DNA from: VXNE01 sp965248075
Lineage (GTDB): Bacteria; Pseudomonadota; Gammaproteobacteria; Pseudomonadales; Azotimanducaceae
Assembly (NCBI GenBank): GCA_965248075.1
Contig: CBDFIL010000001.1
Location: 868,001-932,000, forward strand
Direction of reading: 5' to 3'
Length of the DNA stretch: 64,000 nt
Part shown: positions 33,693 to 43,339 of the stretch, piece after piece
Position numbering within the stretch: the first letter of the stretch is position 1
How the letters are laid out: each line of letters begins with the position of its first letter
Made by a program: the position numbers and the translations under genes
The notes under the pieces: generated by a model
The model's input: the letters and a program-made list of their open reading frames with translations, nothing else
The model's database searches: none
What the model was told of the DNA's origin: nothing

Positions 33693-35726
33693 ATGTTGGA
33701 GCAAGCAATCATTCCGCCGGCACTCGGCGTCGTCGGGCTCGTGGCGGCCTTCGTGGTCTACGCACTCGTCAAGCGCTACGCGGAAGGCGACGACAACGTC
33801 CGCCACATCGCGGACCAGATCCACCTCGGGGCGATGGTGTTCATGCGCCGGGAGTACACCATGCTGGCGCTCTTCGCCGCAGTGCTGATCGCCATCCTGT
33901 TCTTCTCACCCGGCCTCGGCGCCCCGACCGCGCTCGCCTTCATCGCGGGGGCGCTGTCTTCGGCCGCCGCCGGCTGGATCGGGATGTACACGGCTACCCA
34001 GGCGAACGTGCGAACCACCACGGCGGCCTATACGCAGGGCGCGCCGGCGGCGTTGTCCGTCGCGTTCTTCGGCGGCTCCATCATGGGTCTGGCCGTGGCG
34101 TCGCTCGGCCTGCTCGGCCTCGGCATCGTCTACTACTACTTCGGCGGCGACCCGCACACCGCACACCACATCCACGGCTTCGGCATGGGCGCCTCGAGCG
34201 TTGCGCTGTTCTCCCGTGTCGGCGGCGGCATCTTTACCAAGAGCGCCGACGTCGGTGCGGACCTGGTCGGCAAGCTCGAACAGGGCATTCCGGAGGACGA
34301 TCCACGCAACCCCGGCGTCATCGCGGACAACGTCGGTGACAACGTCGGCGACATCGCCGGGATGGGCTCGGACATCTTCGAGTCGTACTGCGGGGCGATG
34401 ATCGCCTCCATCGCCATCGCGGCCACCCTCGGCGCCGTGGCCCTTGGCGGGCTGGTTCCCGAGGCGGCGACGGAAGACGGGCGCGCGGCGCTCATGTCGC
34501 TGCCGCTGCTGCTGGCCTCGACCGGTCTCGTGTGTTCCATCATCGGCATCGCCATCGTGCGCAGTTGGTCGGCTTCCAACCCGGCGCTCGCGTTACGCAT
34601 CGGCATGATCGTCACGCCCATCCTGTTCATCGCCGCGGCCTTCTTCGTCACCGGCAATGCAGGGATTTCCGACGCCATCTGGTGGTCGGTGGTGGCCGGG
34701 TCCGTGGGCGGTGTGATCATCGGGCTGGTCACCGAGTACTACACCTCCTCGACGCCGATCGTGCGCATCGCGAAGTCCGGTGAGACCGGCGCGGCAACGG
34801 TCATGATCACCGGACTCGCCGTGGGGATGCAGTCCGTGGTCATTCCGCTACTCACCATCTGCGCGATCATCTTCGTCTCGACCGAAGTCGCGGGCCTCTA
34901 CGGCGTCGGCATCGCGGCGGTCGGACTGCTCGCGACGGTCGGCATGACCATGGCCGTGGACGCCTACGGCCCGGTTGCGGACAACGCCGGCGGCATCGCG
35001 GAAATGGCCGGCCTCGGCGAGGAGACGCGCGCCATCACGGACTCCCTCGACGAGCTGGGCAACACGACCGCGGCGATGGGCAAGGGTTTCGCCATCGGCG
35101 CCGCCGCACTCGCCGCGCTCGCCATCATCGCCGCGTTCGTGGAAACCGTCGCCTACAACCGCGGCGGCGATTTCTCCCTGCACCTCGGCAATCCGGAAGT
35201 GCTGATCGGGCTCTTCATCGGCGGCCTGACCCCCTTCCTCATCGCCTCCATCACCATGACGGCCGTGGGCGACGCGGCGATGGAAATGATCCAGGAGATT
35301 CGCCGTCAGTTCCGCGAGATCCCCGGCCTGCTGGAGGGCACGGCCGAACCCGACAACGCGAAGTGCATCGACATCGCCACATCCGCCGCCTTGAAACGCA
35401 TGCTGCTGCCCGGCGCCATTGCCGTGGCCCTGCCGCCCGTGGTCGGCTTCGGCATCGGCGCCCAGGCGCTCGGTGGCGCGCTCGGTGGCGCTTTGCTCGG
35501 CTGCGTGCTGCTGGCGCTGACCATGGCCAATGCCGGCGGCGCGTGGGACAACGCCAAGAAATATGTCGAGAAGGGCAACCTCGGCGGCAAGGGCTCCGCC
35601 GTCCACGCGGCGACCGTGGTCGGCGACACCGTGGGCGACCCCTTCAAGGACACGTCCGGGCCGAGCATGAACATCCTGATCAACGTGATGGCGATCGTCA
35701 GCCTCGTAATCGCCCCGCTCCTGTAG
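33693..35726 (+). CDS. hppA: Membrane-bound ion-translocating pyrophosphatase (K+-dependent type)
   Basis: Couples PPi hydrolysis to outward pumping of H+ or Na+ across the inner membrane. At 677 residues with about 16 membrane helices it is standard. Catalytic motifs are visible: GGGIFTKSADVGADLVGKLE (near 185, the DVGADLVGK loop), IPEDDPRNPGVIADNVGDNVGD (near 207-230), and the second site DAYGPVADNAGG near 425. The K+ determinant lies in LGNTTAAMGKG: residue 460 is Ala and 463 Gly, the pattern of K+-dependent enzymes. Whether it moves H+ or Na+ cannot be settled by eye. Its stop is followed within 5 bp by a tandem repeat. Confidence 0.96.
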   Translation: MLEQAIIPPALGVVGLVAAFVVYALVKRYAEGDDNVRHIADQIHLGAMVFMRREYTMLALFAAVLIAILFFSPGLGAPTALAFIAGALSSAAAGWIGMYTATQANVRTTTAAYTQGAPAALSVAFFGGSIMGLAVASLGLLGLGIVYYYFGGDPHTAHHIHGFGMGASSVALFSRVGGGIFTKSADVGADLVGKLEQGIPEDDPRNPGVIADNVGDNVGDIAGMGSDIFESYCGAMIASIAIAATLGAVALGGLVPEAATEDGRAALMSLPLLLASTGLVCSIIGIAIVRSWSASNPALALRIGMIVTPILFIAAAFFVTGNAGISDAIWWSVVAGSVGGVIIGLVTEYYTSSTPIVRIAKSGETGAATVMITGLAVGMQSVVIPLLTICAIIFVSTEVAGLYGVGIAAVGLLATVGMTMAVDAYGPVADNAGGIAEMAGLGEETRAITDSLDELGNTTAAMGKGFAIGAAALAALAIIAAFVETVAYNRGGDFSLHLGNPEVLIGLFIGGLTPFLIASITMTAVGDAAMEMIQEIRRQFREIPGLLEGTAEPDNAKCIDIATSAALKRMLLPGAIAVALPPVVGFGIGAQALGGALGGALLGCVLLALTMANAGGAWDNAKKYVEKGNLGGKGSAVHAATVVGDTVGDPFKDTSGPSMNILINVMAIVSLVIAPLL

Positions 35727-35730
35727 GGGC

Positions 35731-35862
35731 GACCCTTGTGGTCGCCCGTCTTGACCCTTGTGGTCGCCCGTCTTGACCCTTGTGGTCGCCCGTCTTGACC
35801 CTTGTGGTCGCCCGTCTTGACCCTTGTGGTCGCCCGTCTTGACCCTTGTGGTCGCCCGTCTT
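35731..35862 (+). repeat. 22-bp tandem repeat, six exact copies
   Basis: Unit GACCCTTGTGGTCGCCCGTC+TT repeated at 35731, 35753, 35775, 35797, 35819 and 35841 without a mismatch. Each unit holds half of a REP palindrome. It starts 4 bp after the pyrophosphatase stop codon. Confidence 0.95.
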
Positions 35863-36002
35863 GACCCCGTGCAAGCCTCAAGACGGGACGGGACAAGCCC
35901 GTCCCCTACAAGACCCGCGCTGTGCCCGAGGGGTGATTCGGGACGGTCGCCCGTCTCGGGGCCGTGCGTGAATTCGCAAACGGGACGCCACAGGGGCGGC
36001 CC
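35863..36002 (+). repeat. REP-like palindromes
   Basis: GACGGGACGGGACAAGCCCG followed by TCCCCTAC, then a second unit at 35936-36002 with GTGCGTGAATTCGCAAACGG and GACGCCACAGGGGCGGCCCC. The latter matches the tandem units after ppc (63681-63976). Confidence 0.7.
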
Positions 36003-36013
36003 CACGTCCGCCG

Positions 36014-37216
36014 TCAGATGGAGTAGCTGATGACGAACCAGGCCTTGCCGATGTCCGCGGCCCACTCCCGTGCGTGGTAGCGCGCGAACTTGAACTGCAG
36101 GCCGAGCGGGCCGTTCGAATACGACGCGGTGACACCGAGCTCGCGACCGTGGTTGCCGTCGCCCTTCGCCGCCGCGAACTCGTGGACGGCCGCGGTGAGC
36201 GCGACCGGCCCGACCGTGCCGGAGAACGTCAGGTAGGTGTCCTTGACCCCGGCCGGGGGTGTGGACAGGAACCTGTCGGTCCAGCCCTGGAACTTGTGCA
36301 GCGTGCCGAGCGGGGTACGAAACGGCGCTGTCCCGCCGTCGCTGCCGAGCACCTCGTGGCCCGTGACGACCGTGATGCGCTCTAGCGGCCACCTGGCTTC
36401 GACGAAGTAGTACGGCGCGTCGTAGGAGAGGGGATTGTCTCCCCACTCGCGCTGCAACGCGATACGGGCAGCCAGACTCGCCGGGCCGAAGGCGCCGTGG
36501 TAGTTCAGGCCGTAGCTCGCGTTGGAATTCGCCGGGCCGTTGTCGTTCTCGAAGTCGAGCAGGTAGGCGAACGCGGCGAGGACGTGGTCGTCGGCCGGCG
36601 CCCAGGTCGCCCGCAGAAGATGCGCGTTGCCTTCCCACTCGGCCGGCTGCAGCCCGTCGTTCGGACCGAAGATCCGGCGCACGTTGGCCACGTAGCTGTA
36701 GTCGATGCCGGTGCGCTCGCCCGACGACTGGATGCGTACGCCGTCGTAGGTCTGCTCGTTCTGTCGCCACGCCACACCGCCGAGAAAGCGTTGTTCGCCA
36801 TGCAGAATGCGTTGTCGGCCGGCCGTGACGATCGTGGCACCGCTGCGAAACCTCAGGAACGCCTGGTTGAGGTCGGTGCCGGTCGGGTCGGCCACGATCG
36901 GAAACTCCGTGCGGCCGTTTTCGGTGGAGTTGTAGCGCTCCGATCCCACGACGAAGACGTGATCGGCTTCGAGGCCAACGGAGAAGCCCTCGACGGCCTC
37001 CATGATCCAGGACGCCCGCGCCTTGGCCGTCGAGGCCCGTGCCTGCTCGGCAATACCGTCCTGATCGACGGTTTCCAAACGATAGCGAACGGAGAACTTC
37101 GGCTTGGTCGCTGCGGCTGTCTCCGTGAATCCTGCCGACGCCCAGGGCGCCGGGAGGAGCAAGGCCAGCGCGGCCGTCGCCACCGCACACTTCCTGCAGC
37201 TCGTGCGCTCGATCAC
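36014..37216 (-). CDS. Outer-membrane porin-like beta-barrel protein (alginate-export family)
   Basis: Protein of 400 residues with a signal peptide (CAVATAALALLLPAPWASAG). The rest is beta-barrel-like: alternating residues with aromatic girdles (SVRYRLETVDQDG, ASYGLNYHGAFGP, YFVEARWPLERITV) and a C-terminal strand ending ADIGKAWFVISYSI. The pattern with RQRILHGEQRFLGGVAWRQN near 150 matches alginate-export-type porins found in many gammaproteobacteria. Start GTG 37216 is preceded by GGGAGAGG. The solute is unknown. Convergent with the tandem-repeat region after hppA. Confidence 0.8.
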   Translation of the reverse strand: MIERTSCRKCAVATAALALLLPAPWASAGFTETAAATKPKFSVRYRLETVDQDGIAEQARASTAKARASWIMEAVEGFSVGLEADHVFVVGSERYNSTENGRTEFPIVADPTGTDLNQAFLRFRSGATIVTAGRQRILHGEQRFLGGVAWRQNEQTYDGVRIQSSGERTGIDYSYVANVRRIFGPNDGLQPAEWEGNAHLLRATWAPADDHVLAAFAYLLDFENDNGPANSNASYGLNYHGAFGPASLAARIALQREWGDNPLSYDAPYYFVEARWPLERITVVTGHEVLGSDGGTAPFRTPLGTLHKFQGWTDRFLSTPPAGVKDTYLTFSGTVGPVALTAAVHEFAAAKGDGNHGRELGVTASYSNGPLGLQFKFARYHAREWAADIGKAWFVISYSI

Positions 37217-37430
37217 TCCGACCTCTCCCTGCCATGGCGTCGCGCGTCGCACACTCGCGCGAATCTTCGTCCCGGTCCCACTCGGACGTGCCGCTGCGGC
37301 GTATGGCACGCGCCCGGGCCGGCGACTCGCATCCCCCGCCAGCGCACCGCCTCCAGTCTCCCGGATTGCCGACTCAAGGTTACCAGACACCTGCCGCCAC
37401 GGGCTCGCCGAGGTCGGGCGCCCACCACCT

Positions 37431-37458
37431 TTGGAAGCAATCGCGCGTACCCTAAGAT
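37431..37458 (+). promoter_or_regulatory. Sigma70-type promoter for the carboxyltransferase gene
   Basis: TTGGAA (37431-37436), 16-bp spacer, TAAGAT (37453-37458). Transcription would begin near 37465, about 23 nt before the ATG at 37488 with its GGCGGAG ribosome-binding site. Confidence 0.5.
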
Positions 37459-37543
37459 ACCGCGCTCACGTCTTGGCGGAGTACACCATGGTCTGGCAAC
37501 CGGAAATCGACGAATCGAGCACCGCAAGCGCCTGGCGGAACAA

Positions 37544-39037
37544 ATGGGCGGCGCGGCCGGCATCCGCGAGCAGCGCCGCCGCGGCAAGCTGACGGTGCGC
37601 GAACGCATCGATCTGCTCTCGGACACCGGTTCGTTCCAGGAGATCGGTCAACTCGCCGGGGCCGCCCGGTACGAGGGCGACGAACTGGTCGACTTGACCC
37701 CGTCCAACATGGTCATCGGCCTCACGAAGCTCAATGGGCGGCGCGCGGTCCTGACGGCCGGCGACTTCACCGTCCGCGGCGGTGCGTCGGATGCCTCCAT
37801 CGGCAACAAGGGCGGACACGCCCAGAACATGGCCCTCGACTGGCGGCTACCCTTCGTCCGGCTGCTCGACGCCACGGGTGGCAGCGTCAAGACCTTCGAG
37901 CAGATCGGGCGCACCTACATCCCCACCAACCCCGTCACCCCGGGCGTGCAGGACCTGCTGTGCCGCGTACCGGTCGTGGCCGCGGTGCTCGGCTCCGTCG
38001 CCGGCCTGCCGGCGGTGGACGCGTGCCTGGCACACTTCAATGTCATGGTGAAGGGCATCAGCCAGGTCTTCCCGGGCGGTCCCCCGGTCGTCAAGGCAGC
38101 CCTCGGCATCGACATTACCAAGGAGGACCTCGGGGACGAACGCAGCCAGGTGTTCGACAGCGGCGTGATCGACAACCTCACCGAGACCGAGGCCGAAGCC
38201 TTCGACATGGTCAAGCGCTTCCTCGGCTACCTGCCGAACAACGTCTGGCAGATGCCGCCGCGCGGCGAGACGGGCGACGATCCGAACCGGCGCGACGAGG
38301 AGCTGCTGTCGATCATCCCGCGGGAAAAGCGGCGCACCTACAATCCACGCAGGATCCTGAATGCCGTACTCGACCAGGACTCCTTCTTCGAGATCACACC
38401 GCACTACGGACGTTCGCGCATCCTGGGCCTCGCGCGCATGAACGGCTATCCGGTCGGTGTGATGATCAACAACCCGAAACGGCTCGGTGGCTCCATGGAC
38501 GTCTCGGCCGGGGTCAAGGTGATCCGCTTCCTGCAGCTCTGCGACACCTTCCACCTGCCGATGGTCTACTTCGCGGACGAACCCGGGTTCATGGTCGGCC
38601 CCGACCAGCAGCGTCAGGGCATCGTGCGCGCCGGGGCCAAGATGCTCTGCGCCACGCTGCGGACCCGCATGCCCTGGATATCGATCATCACCCGCCAGCT
38701 CTATGGCGTCGCGGGCCAGTGCCACGACCGGCCGAGCGGCATGTTCAAGCGCGTCGCGTGGCCCTCGGGACATTGGGGCTCCATGCACATTTCCGGGGGC
38801 GTATCCGCGGCCTACCGCCGCATCATCGCCGGGTCCGAGGATCCCGCGGCCAAGCAGCGGGAGATCGAGGACCGGCTCGAGGCGCTGGCTTCGCCGTTCC
38901 GCACCGCCGAAGCGTTCAACATCGAGGAGATCATCGACCCGCGCGAAACGCGTCCGATGGTGTGCGAGTTCGTCGAGCTGGCGCAGTCGGTCCTCGAGAC
39001 GCAACTCGGGCCGAGCCCGACGCCCTACATGCCGTGA
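37544..39037 (+). CDS. Acyl-CoA carboxylase carboxyltransferase subunit (possible N-terminal frameshift)
   Basis: Transfers carboxyl from biotin to an acyl-CoA (acetyl-, propionyl- or methylcrotonyl-CoA class); 497 residues in the main frame. Both crotonase-like halves are present: FTVRGGASDASIGNKGGHAQ (near 80), the oxyanion GGS motif DATGGSVKTFEQIG, then PGFMVGPDQQRQGIVRAGAK and WPSGHWGSMHISGGV. The real start is most likely ATG 37488 (MVWQPEIDE), preceded by a ribosome-binding site and promoter. The frame then has to slip by -1 at 37514 to read IEHRKRLAEQMGG, so one A seems to be missing. If translation starts at 37544, only 19 residues are lost. No biotin carboxylase gene is adjacent. Confidence 0.85.
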   Translation: MGGAAGIREQRRRGKLTVRERIDLLSDTGSFQEIGQLAGAARYEGDELVDLTPSNMVIGLTKLNGRRAVLTAGDFTVRGGASDASIGNKGGHAQNMALDWRLPFVRLLDATGGSVKTFEQIGRTYIPTNPVTPGVQDLLCRVPVVAAVLGSVAGLPAVDACLAHFNVMVKGISQVFPGGPPVVKAALGIDITKEDLGDERSQVFDSGVIDNLTETEAEAFDMVKRFLGYLPNNVWQMPPRGETGDDPNRRDEELLSIIPREKRRTYNPRRILNAVLDQDSFFEITPHYGRSRILGLARMNGYPVGVMINNPKRLGGSMDVSAGVKVIRFLQLCDTFHLPMVYFADEPGFMVGPDQQRQGIVRAGAKMLCATLRTRMPWISIITRQLYGVAGQCHDRPSGMFKRVAWPSGHWGSMHISGGVSAAYRRIIAGSEDPAAKQREIEDRLEALASPFRTAEAFNIEEIIDPRETRPMVCEFVELAQSVLETQLGPSPTPYMP

Positions 39038-39040
39038 CTG

Positions 39041-39126
39041 TGGCCGGGCCGGCGGCGGCGCGACGCAAGCGGCGCCCCCCGGCGTGCAGGGTAGCGAAAC
39101 GCCGGACCGGCCATGGGTCGCTCCCA
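39041..39126 (+). repeat. Partial palindromic interspersed element 'E'
   Basis: Right half of the element: TGGCCGGGCCGGCGGCGGCG, then GTAGCGAAACGCCGGACCGG and CCATGGGTCGCTCCCAT, the last comparable with CTATGGGGCGCTACCAT in copy C. It begins 3 bp after the carboxyltransferase stop and ends before the helicase gene. Confidence 0.55.
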
Positions 39127-39163
39127 TTTGACCGAGCGCCCCTGCAGTTGGCATTCTGACCCG

Positions 39164-42100
39164 GTGCCGAGCGCCCCACCCGATCCATACGCCGCCCTGT
39201 CTCCTGCCGCTCGCCTGGTCGCGCAGGCGTTGGGCGTGGTGGCGCCACATGCCCTGGGGGCGGCGCGCCTGCGCAAACTGTTGTCCCATGCCAGAGTCAG
39301 TCTGTCCGGATATCGGCTGACAGACCAACAGGTCCGCAAGACCATCGCGGAACTCTTCGACACCGGGATCGCCGTCCGGGACCGGCAAGGGGTCCGTCTC
39401 TCGCGAAACTGGATGCTGCCGCTGACCCGCCTCGCGGATCGGACGGGCAACCTGGTACCCGTCCTGACCGCGTTCCTCGCGACGGACCAGCGGAGCTACT
39501 ACGACGCGTACCTCCTGCGGGCGGAGATGCTGGTCCGCTGTCACGTCGTCCGCGGCGACTACGCCGCGCTCGACGCGTTGGTGGATTCCGAAGACGGGTT
39601 CTCGCCAAGCTGGTGGTTCCTCGTCGACCCGCTCGCCATCGACCTGCTGGAACGATTGCCGCCACGCTACCTCGAGGGTGCGCTCGCCACCTGTCTCGAC
39701 TACGTCATAGAGACCACCGCACCTCCCGAGGCGGCTATCGAAGCCTGCCTGGCATTGAGCGGCACGCCGTCCGCACACGCGGCGGACATCGCCTTCATCC
39801 GTATCCTGCAAGGTCGCTGCACCGCCGCCGAGGCGGTGTTCGCGGAGTTGCCGCCGACGAGCCGCGAGGACCGCGCGGCGACAACCGGGTCGGCGGCCAC
39901 CCGGGCCCTGATCGCGCTGTTGCGCAACGACGACGCCGGCGCGCGTGCGCACATCGACGCGGCCATCGCCGCGCAGAAGGCCGGCACGCGGCGGCGCAAC
40001 GTGTTCCCGGATTCGCGTGCCTTCGCCCTGTCCCTGCTCGCCCTCGTACGCATGGATACGCCGGAGTGCGCCGATCTCCTCCAGCGATTGCTCAAGGCCG
40101 CCGACCGGCTGGAGATCGCCCGTCAGGCGGAGATCCGCCTGGTGCTCAATGCACTTCAGTCAAGACACGAAGACGGCTTCTACGGCCGTGGGCGGGGCGG
40201 GGCCGGTCTCGACCTCCTGTTCGACGGACTGGCCTTCGGCTGGCGCGGACATCCCAGGTTCCGCGACCAGGAGTGGCGCCAGGCATTGCTGGAATACTGC
40301 GAACGCGCGGCGGCGCACGGCTTCGCATGGGTAGCGGCGGAGTGCGAAGAACTCCTGCGACGCTCGTCAGGGGCCGCAGCCGACGACGACTCGTCGCGCG
40401 CGGCCGAGGCCCACGCGCGCCTCGGCACGGTCACACTGGCGACGCTCGCCATGCCGATCCCTGCCTGGGAGAGATCGCTCAGAACGCTGGAGCAGTACGC
40501 CTATGACACGGCGAACAAGGCCGCCGGCGCCGGCTCCACCCAGGCCAGCCGCGTGCGACGGCTCGTGTGGGAAATCGGCACGGAGTTCGACGACCTCAAG
40601 CTGTCCCCCCGGGAGCAGCGTCAGAACAAGAACGGCACGTGGACCAAGGGCCGCAAGGTGGCATTGAAACGGCTCGCCCACGAGGCGGCGAGCATGGACC
40701 ACCTGCGCGACGAGGACCGCGCGGCGGCCGCTGCGATCGGCGTTGCGCGCGGCTGGTACGGCGGCGAGGAGTACGTGCTCGAAGCCGAGGGGGCGTACGC
40801 CCTCGCCGGCCATCCGCACGTCTTCAACGCGCGCGGGGAGACGGTGGAAATCGTCCGCCGTGAGCCGGCACTGACCCTCGACGAAGACGACGGCACGCTG
40901 CTCGCCGCCATCGAACCCCGCGCTCCCCGCGCGAACCGGGAGTACACGTGGACGATGGTGAGCGACAGGCGCTGCGAGGTTACCCGCTTCACGGCCGCCC
41001 ACCGCCGGTTGCTCGAAATCGTTCCGCACGGTGGCCTGAGGCTCCCCGCCGCGGCCAGACGGCGCCTGCTCGAAGCGGTGTCCGCCCTGGCGTCCGAGGT
41101 GCGCGTGCAGAGCGATGTCGACGCAGACGCCGGTGCCGCGCTGGTCGAAGCCGACGCGGAGCCCTGGGTGCGCCTCGAACCGTACGACGCCGGCCTGAAC
41201 GCCGCGTTGGTCGTGGAACCCATTCCGGAGTCCGGCATCTGCTTCGAGCCCTCTACTGGCGCCGCCACCGTGTTCGCCAGCCGAGACGGAGCAAGCGTAC
41301 GGGCGCGTCGCGACCTCGACGCCGAGGGGCAGGCGGTGGAGCGGCTGCTCGAACGTTGTGGGCTGCTGGCGCCGCGACCCACCGAACGGCAACCCCTGCT
41401 GCTGCCCGGGCCCGCCGACTGCCTGGAGTTGCTGGACCAACTGGAAAACGCCGGCGCGCGCTGCAAGTGGCCGCGTGGCGAACCGTTCCGGATCGTTGCG
41501 CAGGCGGCCACCTCTTCCCTGGCTCTGACCGTCAAGTCGGCCGCCGACTGGCTGCGGGCATCCGGCGAACTGGCCGTCGACGAGCGGCGCGTGCTGGATC
41601 TCAAGAGCCTGTTCGCGCTCCTCGAAGCCCATCCCGGTTCGCGCTTCCTGGAACTCGAACGCGGCGAGTTCCTGGCCCTCTCGGCCGCGTTCCGACGTCA
41701 ACTCGACGACTTCGCGAGCCTCGCGGCGCCGACGACGCGTGGCGAGATGCGCCTGCACCCGTTCGCTGCGCTGGCCCTCGACGAACTCCTAGAGGGGGCC
41801 GAGCTGACCGCCGACCGGGACTGGCGCGAATTGCGCGCGCGCCTCGAGGCGGCCGAGTCCTTCGAGCCCGAACTGCCGGGCACGTTGCAGGCCGAGTTGC
41901 GACCCTACCAGCTCGACGGCTTTCGCTGGCTGGCGCGGTTGAGCCGTTGGGGCGCCGGTGCGTGCCTTGCGGACGACATGGGCCTCGGCAAGACGGTGCA
42001 GACCCTCGCCCTGCTCGTGGACCGCGCGCCCGCGGGTCCGGCCCTGGTCGTGGCGCCCACCTCGGTGATCGCAAACTGGATCGACGAGGCGCATCGCTTC

Positions 42101-43309
42101 GCACCGACCCTGAACGTCAAGCCCTATGTCGGCGCCGCGGCAGCCCGGTCACGCCTGCTCGCGGACCCGGCGCCGTTCGACCTGTACGTTACGACCTACG
42201 GCCTGCTGCAGAACGACGCCGGGCAACTGGCGGAGGTCGCCTGGCACAGCGCCGTGCTGGACGAAGCCCAGGCGATCAAGAACTCGGCCACCAAGCGCGC
42301 ACGCGCCGCTCGCCTACTGACCGCGGACTTCCGACTCGTCACCACCGGCACGCCCATCCAGAACAACCTCATGGACCTGCACTCCCTGTTCGCCTTCGTG
42401 AATCCGGGGCTGCTCGGGTCCGTGGAGCGCTTTCGCCGCAACTTCGGCCTGCCCATCGAGCGTGACGGCGACGAAGTTGCCCGCGCCCGGCTGCGACGCC
42501 TGATCGCGCCGTTCATCCTGCGTCGCCTCAAGAGCGAAGTGCTCGACGATTTGCCGGAGCGCACGGAGATCGCACTGCACGTCGAGATGTCCAGCGAGGA
42601 AACCGCCCTCTACGAGGTGCTCCGGCAGCGCGCCGTCGAGGAACTCGAGGGCGCCCGTCCGGAAGGCGCCGAGCAGGGCGACGGCCGGCGCCGCGTGCGC
42701 ATCCTTGCACACCTGACGCGACTGCGGCTCGCTTGCTGCAACCCGAGGCTGGTGGTCGACGATGCGACGCTGGCACCGGCGAGCTCCAAGCTCGAAACCT
42801 TCGCGGCGACCCTCGACGAACTGCTCGCGAACCGCCACAAGGTGTTGGTGTTCTCCCAGTTCGTCAGGCACCTGAAACTTGTCGAGGAGCACCTGCGCGG
42901 CGCCGGCGTCGCCTACCAGTATCTGGACGGCGCCACGCCGGCCAGGAGCCGGGCCCAGCGCATCGCCGCCTTCCAGGCCGGCCAGGGCGACGTGTTCCTG
43001 ATCTCCCTCAAGGCCGGCGGCGTCGGGCTGAACCTGACCGCCGCCGACTACGTGATCCACATGGACCCCTGGTGGAATCCCGCGGTAGAGGACCAGGCAT
43101 CCGACCGGGCCCACCGTATCGGCCAGACGCGCCCGGTCACGATCTACCGTCTGGTCACCAGAGGAACCATCGAGGAACAGATCGTCGATCTGCACCACCG
43201 CAAACGCGACCTCGCCGACCGGCTGCTGCAAGGCTCGGACGCGGCGGCACGCCTGGACGCGCACGAACTCCTGGCACTTTTGCGCAAGCCGTTGCCGGGC
43301 ATGGGCTGA
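39164..43309 (+). CDS. SNF2-family DNA-dependent helicase/ATPase with a very long N-terminal region
   Basis: Protein of 1381 residues. The C-terminal ~480 residues form an SNF2/RapA-type two-lobe motor. Motif I is ADDMGLGKTVQ near 935, motif II DEAQAIKN near 1032, motif III TGTPIQNN near 1065. The helicase C lobe has KVLVFSQFVRHLKL, then LISLKAGGVGLNLTAADYVI and QASDRAHRIGQTRPV near 1305. The first ~900 residues show no family I recognise: an HTH-like start (LRKLLSHARVSLSGY), helical repeats with many Ala/Arg, and some beta-like segments. I start at GTG 39164; an ATG at 39113 lies inside repeat E and is less likely. Role unknown (chromatin-like remodelling, repair or defence). Confidence 0.85.
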   Translation: MPSAPPDPYAALSPAARLVAQALGVVAPHALGAARLRKLLSHARVSLSGYRLTDQQVRKTIAELFDTGIAVRDRQGVRLSRNWMLPLTRLADRTGNLVPVLTAFLATDQRSYYDAYLLRAEMLVRCHVVRGDYAALDALVDSEDGFSPSWWFLVDPLAIDLLERLPPRYLEGALATCLDYVIETTAPPEAAIEACLALSGTPSAHAADIAFIRILQGRCTAAEAVFAELPPTSREDRAATTGSAATRALIALLRNDDAGARAHIDAAIAAQKAGTRRRNVFPDSRAFALSLLALVRMDTPECADLLQRLLKAADRLEIARQAEIRLVLNALQSRHEDGFYGRGRGGAGLDLLFDGLAFGWRGHPRFRDQEWRQALLEYCERAAAHGFAWVAAECEELLRRSSGAAADDDSSRAAEAHARLGTVTLATLAMPIPAWERSLRTLEQYAYDTANKAAGAGSTQASRVRRLVWEIGTEFDDLKLSPREQRQNKNGTWTKGRKVALKRLAHEAASMDHLRDEDRAAAAAIGVARGWYGGEEYVLEAEGAYALAGHPHVFNARGETVEIVRREPALTLDEDDGTLLAAIEPRAPRANREYTWTMVSDRRCEVTRFTAAHRRLLEIVPHGGLRLPAAARRRLLEAVSALASEVRVQSDVDADAGAALVEADAEPWVRLEPYDAGLNAALVVEPIPESGICFEPSTGAATVFASRDGASVRARRDLDAEGQAVERLLERCGLLAPRPTERQPLLLPGPADCLELLDQLENAGARCKWPRGEPFRIVAQAATSSLALTVKSAADWLRASGELAVDERRVLDLKSLFALLEAHPGSRFLELERGEFLALSAAFRRQLDDFASLAAPTTRGEMRLHPFAALALDELLEGAELTADRDWRELRARLEAAESFEPELPGTLQAELRPYQLDGFRWLARLSRWGAGACLADDMGLGKTVQTLALLVDRAPAGPALVVAPTSVIANWIDEAHRFAPTLNVKPYVGAAAARSRLLADPAPFDLYVTTYGLLQNDAGQLAEVAWHSAVLDEAQAIKNSATKRARAARLLTADFRLVTTGTPIQNNLMDLHSLFAFVNPGLLGSVERFRRNFGLPIERDGDEVARARLRRLIAPFILRRLKSEVLDDLPERTEIALHVEMSSEETALYEVLRQRAVEELEGARPEGAEQGDGRRRVRILAHLTRLRLACCNPRLVVDDATLAPASSKLETFAATLDELLANRHKVLVFSQFVRHLKLVEEHLRGAGVAYQYLDGATPARSRAQRIAAFQAGQGDVFLISLKAGGVGLNLTAADYVIHMDPWWNPAVEDQASDRAHRIGQTRPVTIYRLVTRGTIEEQIVDLHHRKRDLADRLLQGSDAAARLDAHELLALLRKPLPGMG

Positions 43310-43339
43310 GCAGGCGATCCGGGCGCCGCAAACGCCTTC

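Noticed and set aside
35731..35862. Direct repeats after hppA as a CRISPR array
   Set aside because: The units are 22 bp and directly abutting, without unique spacers, and no cas genes are nearby.
35306..35896. Long minus-strand reading frame with a repeated GDHKGQDGRPQG-type peptide
   Set aside because: It arises from the 22-bp tandem repeat (66 bp = 3 units) and overlaps the hppA coding region; no start signal.
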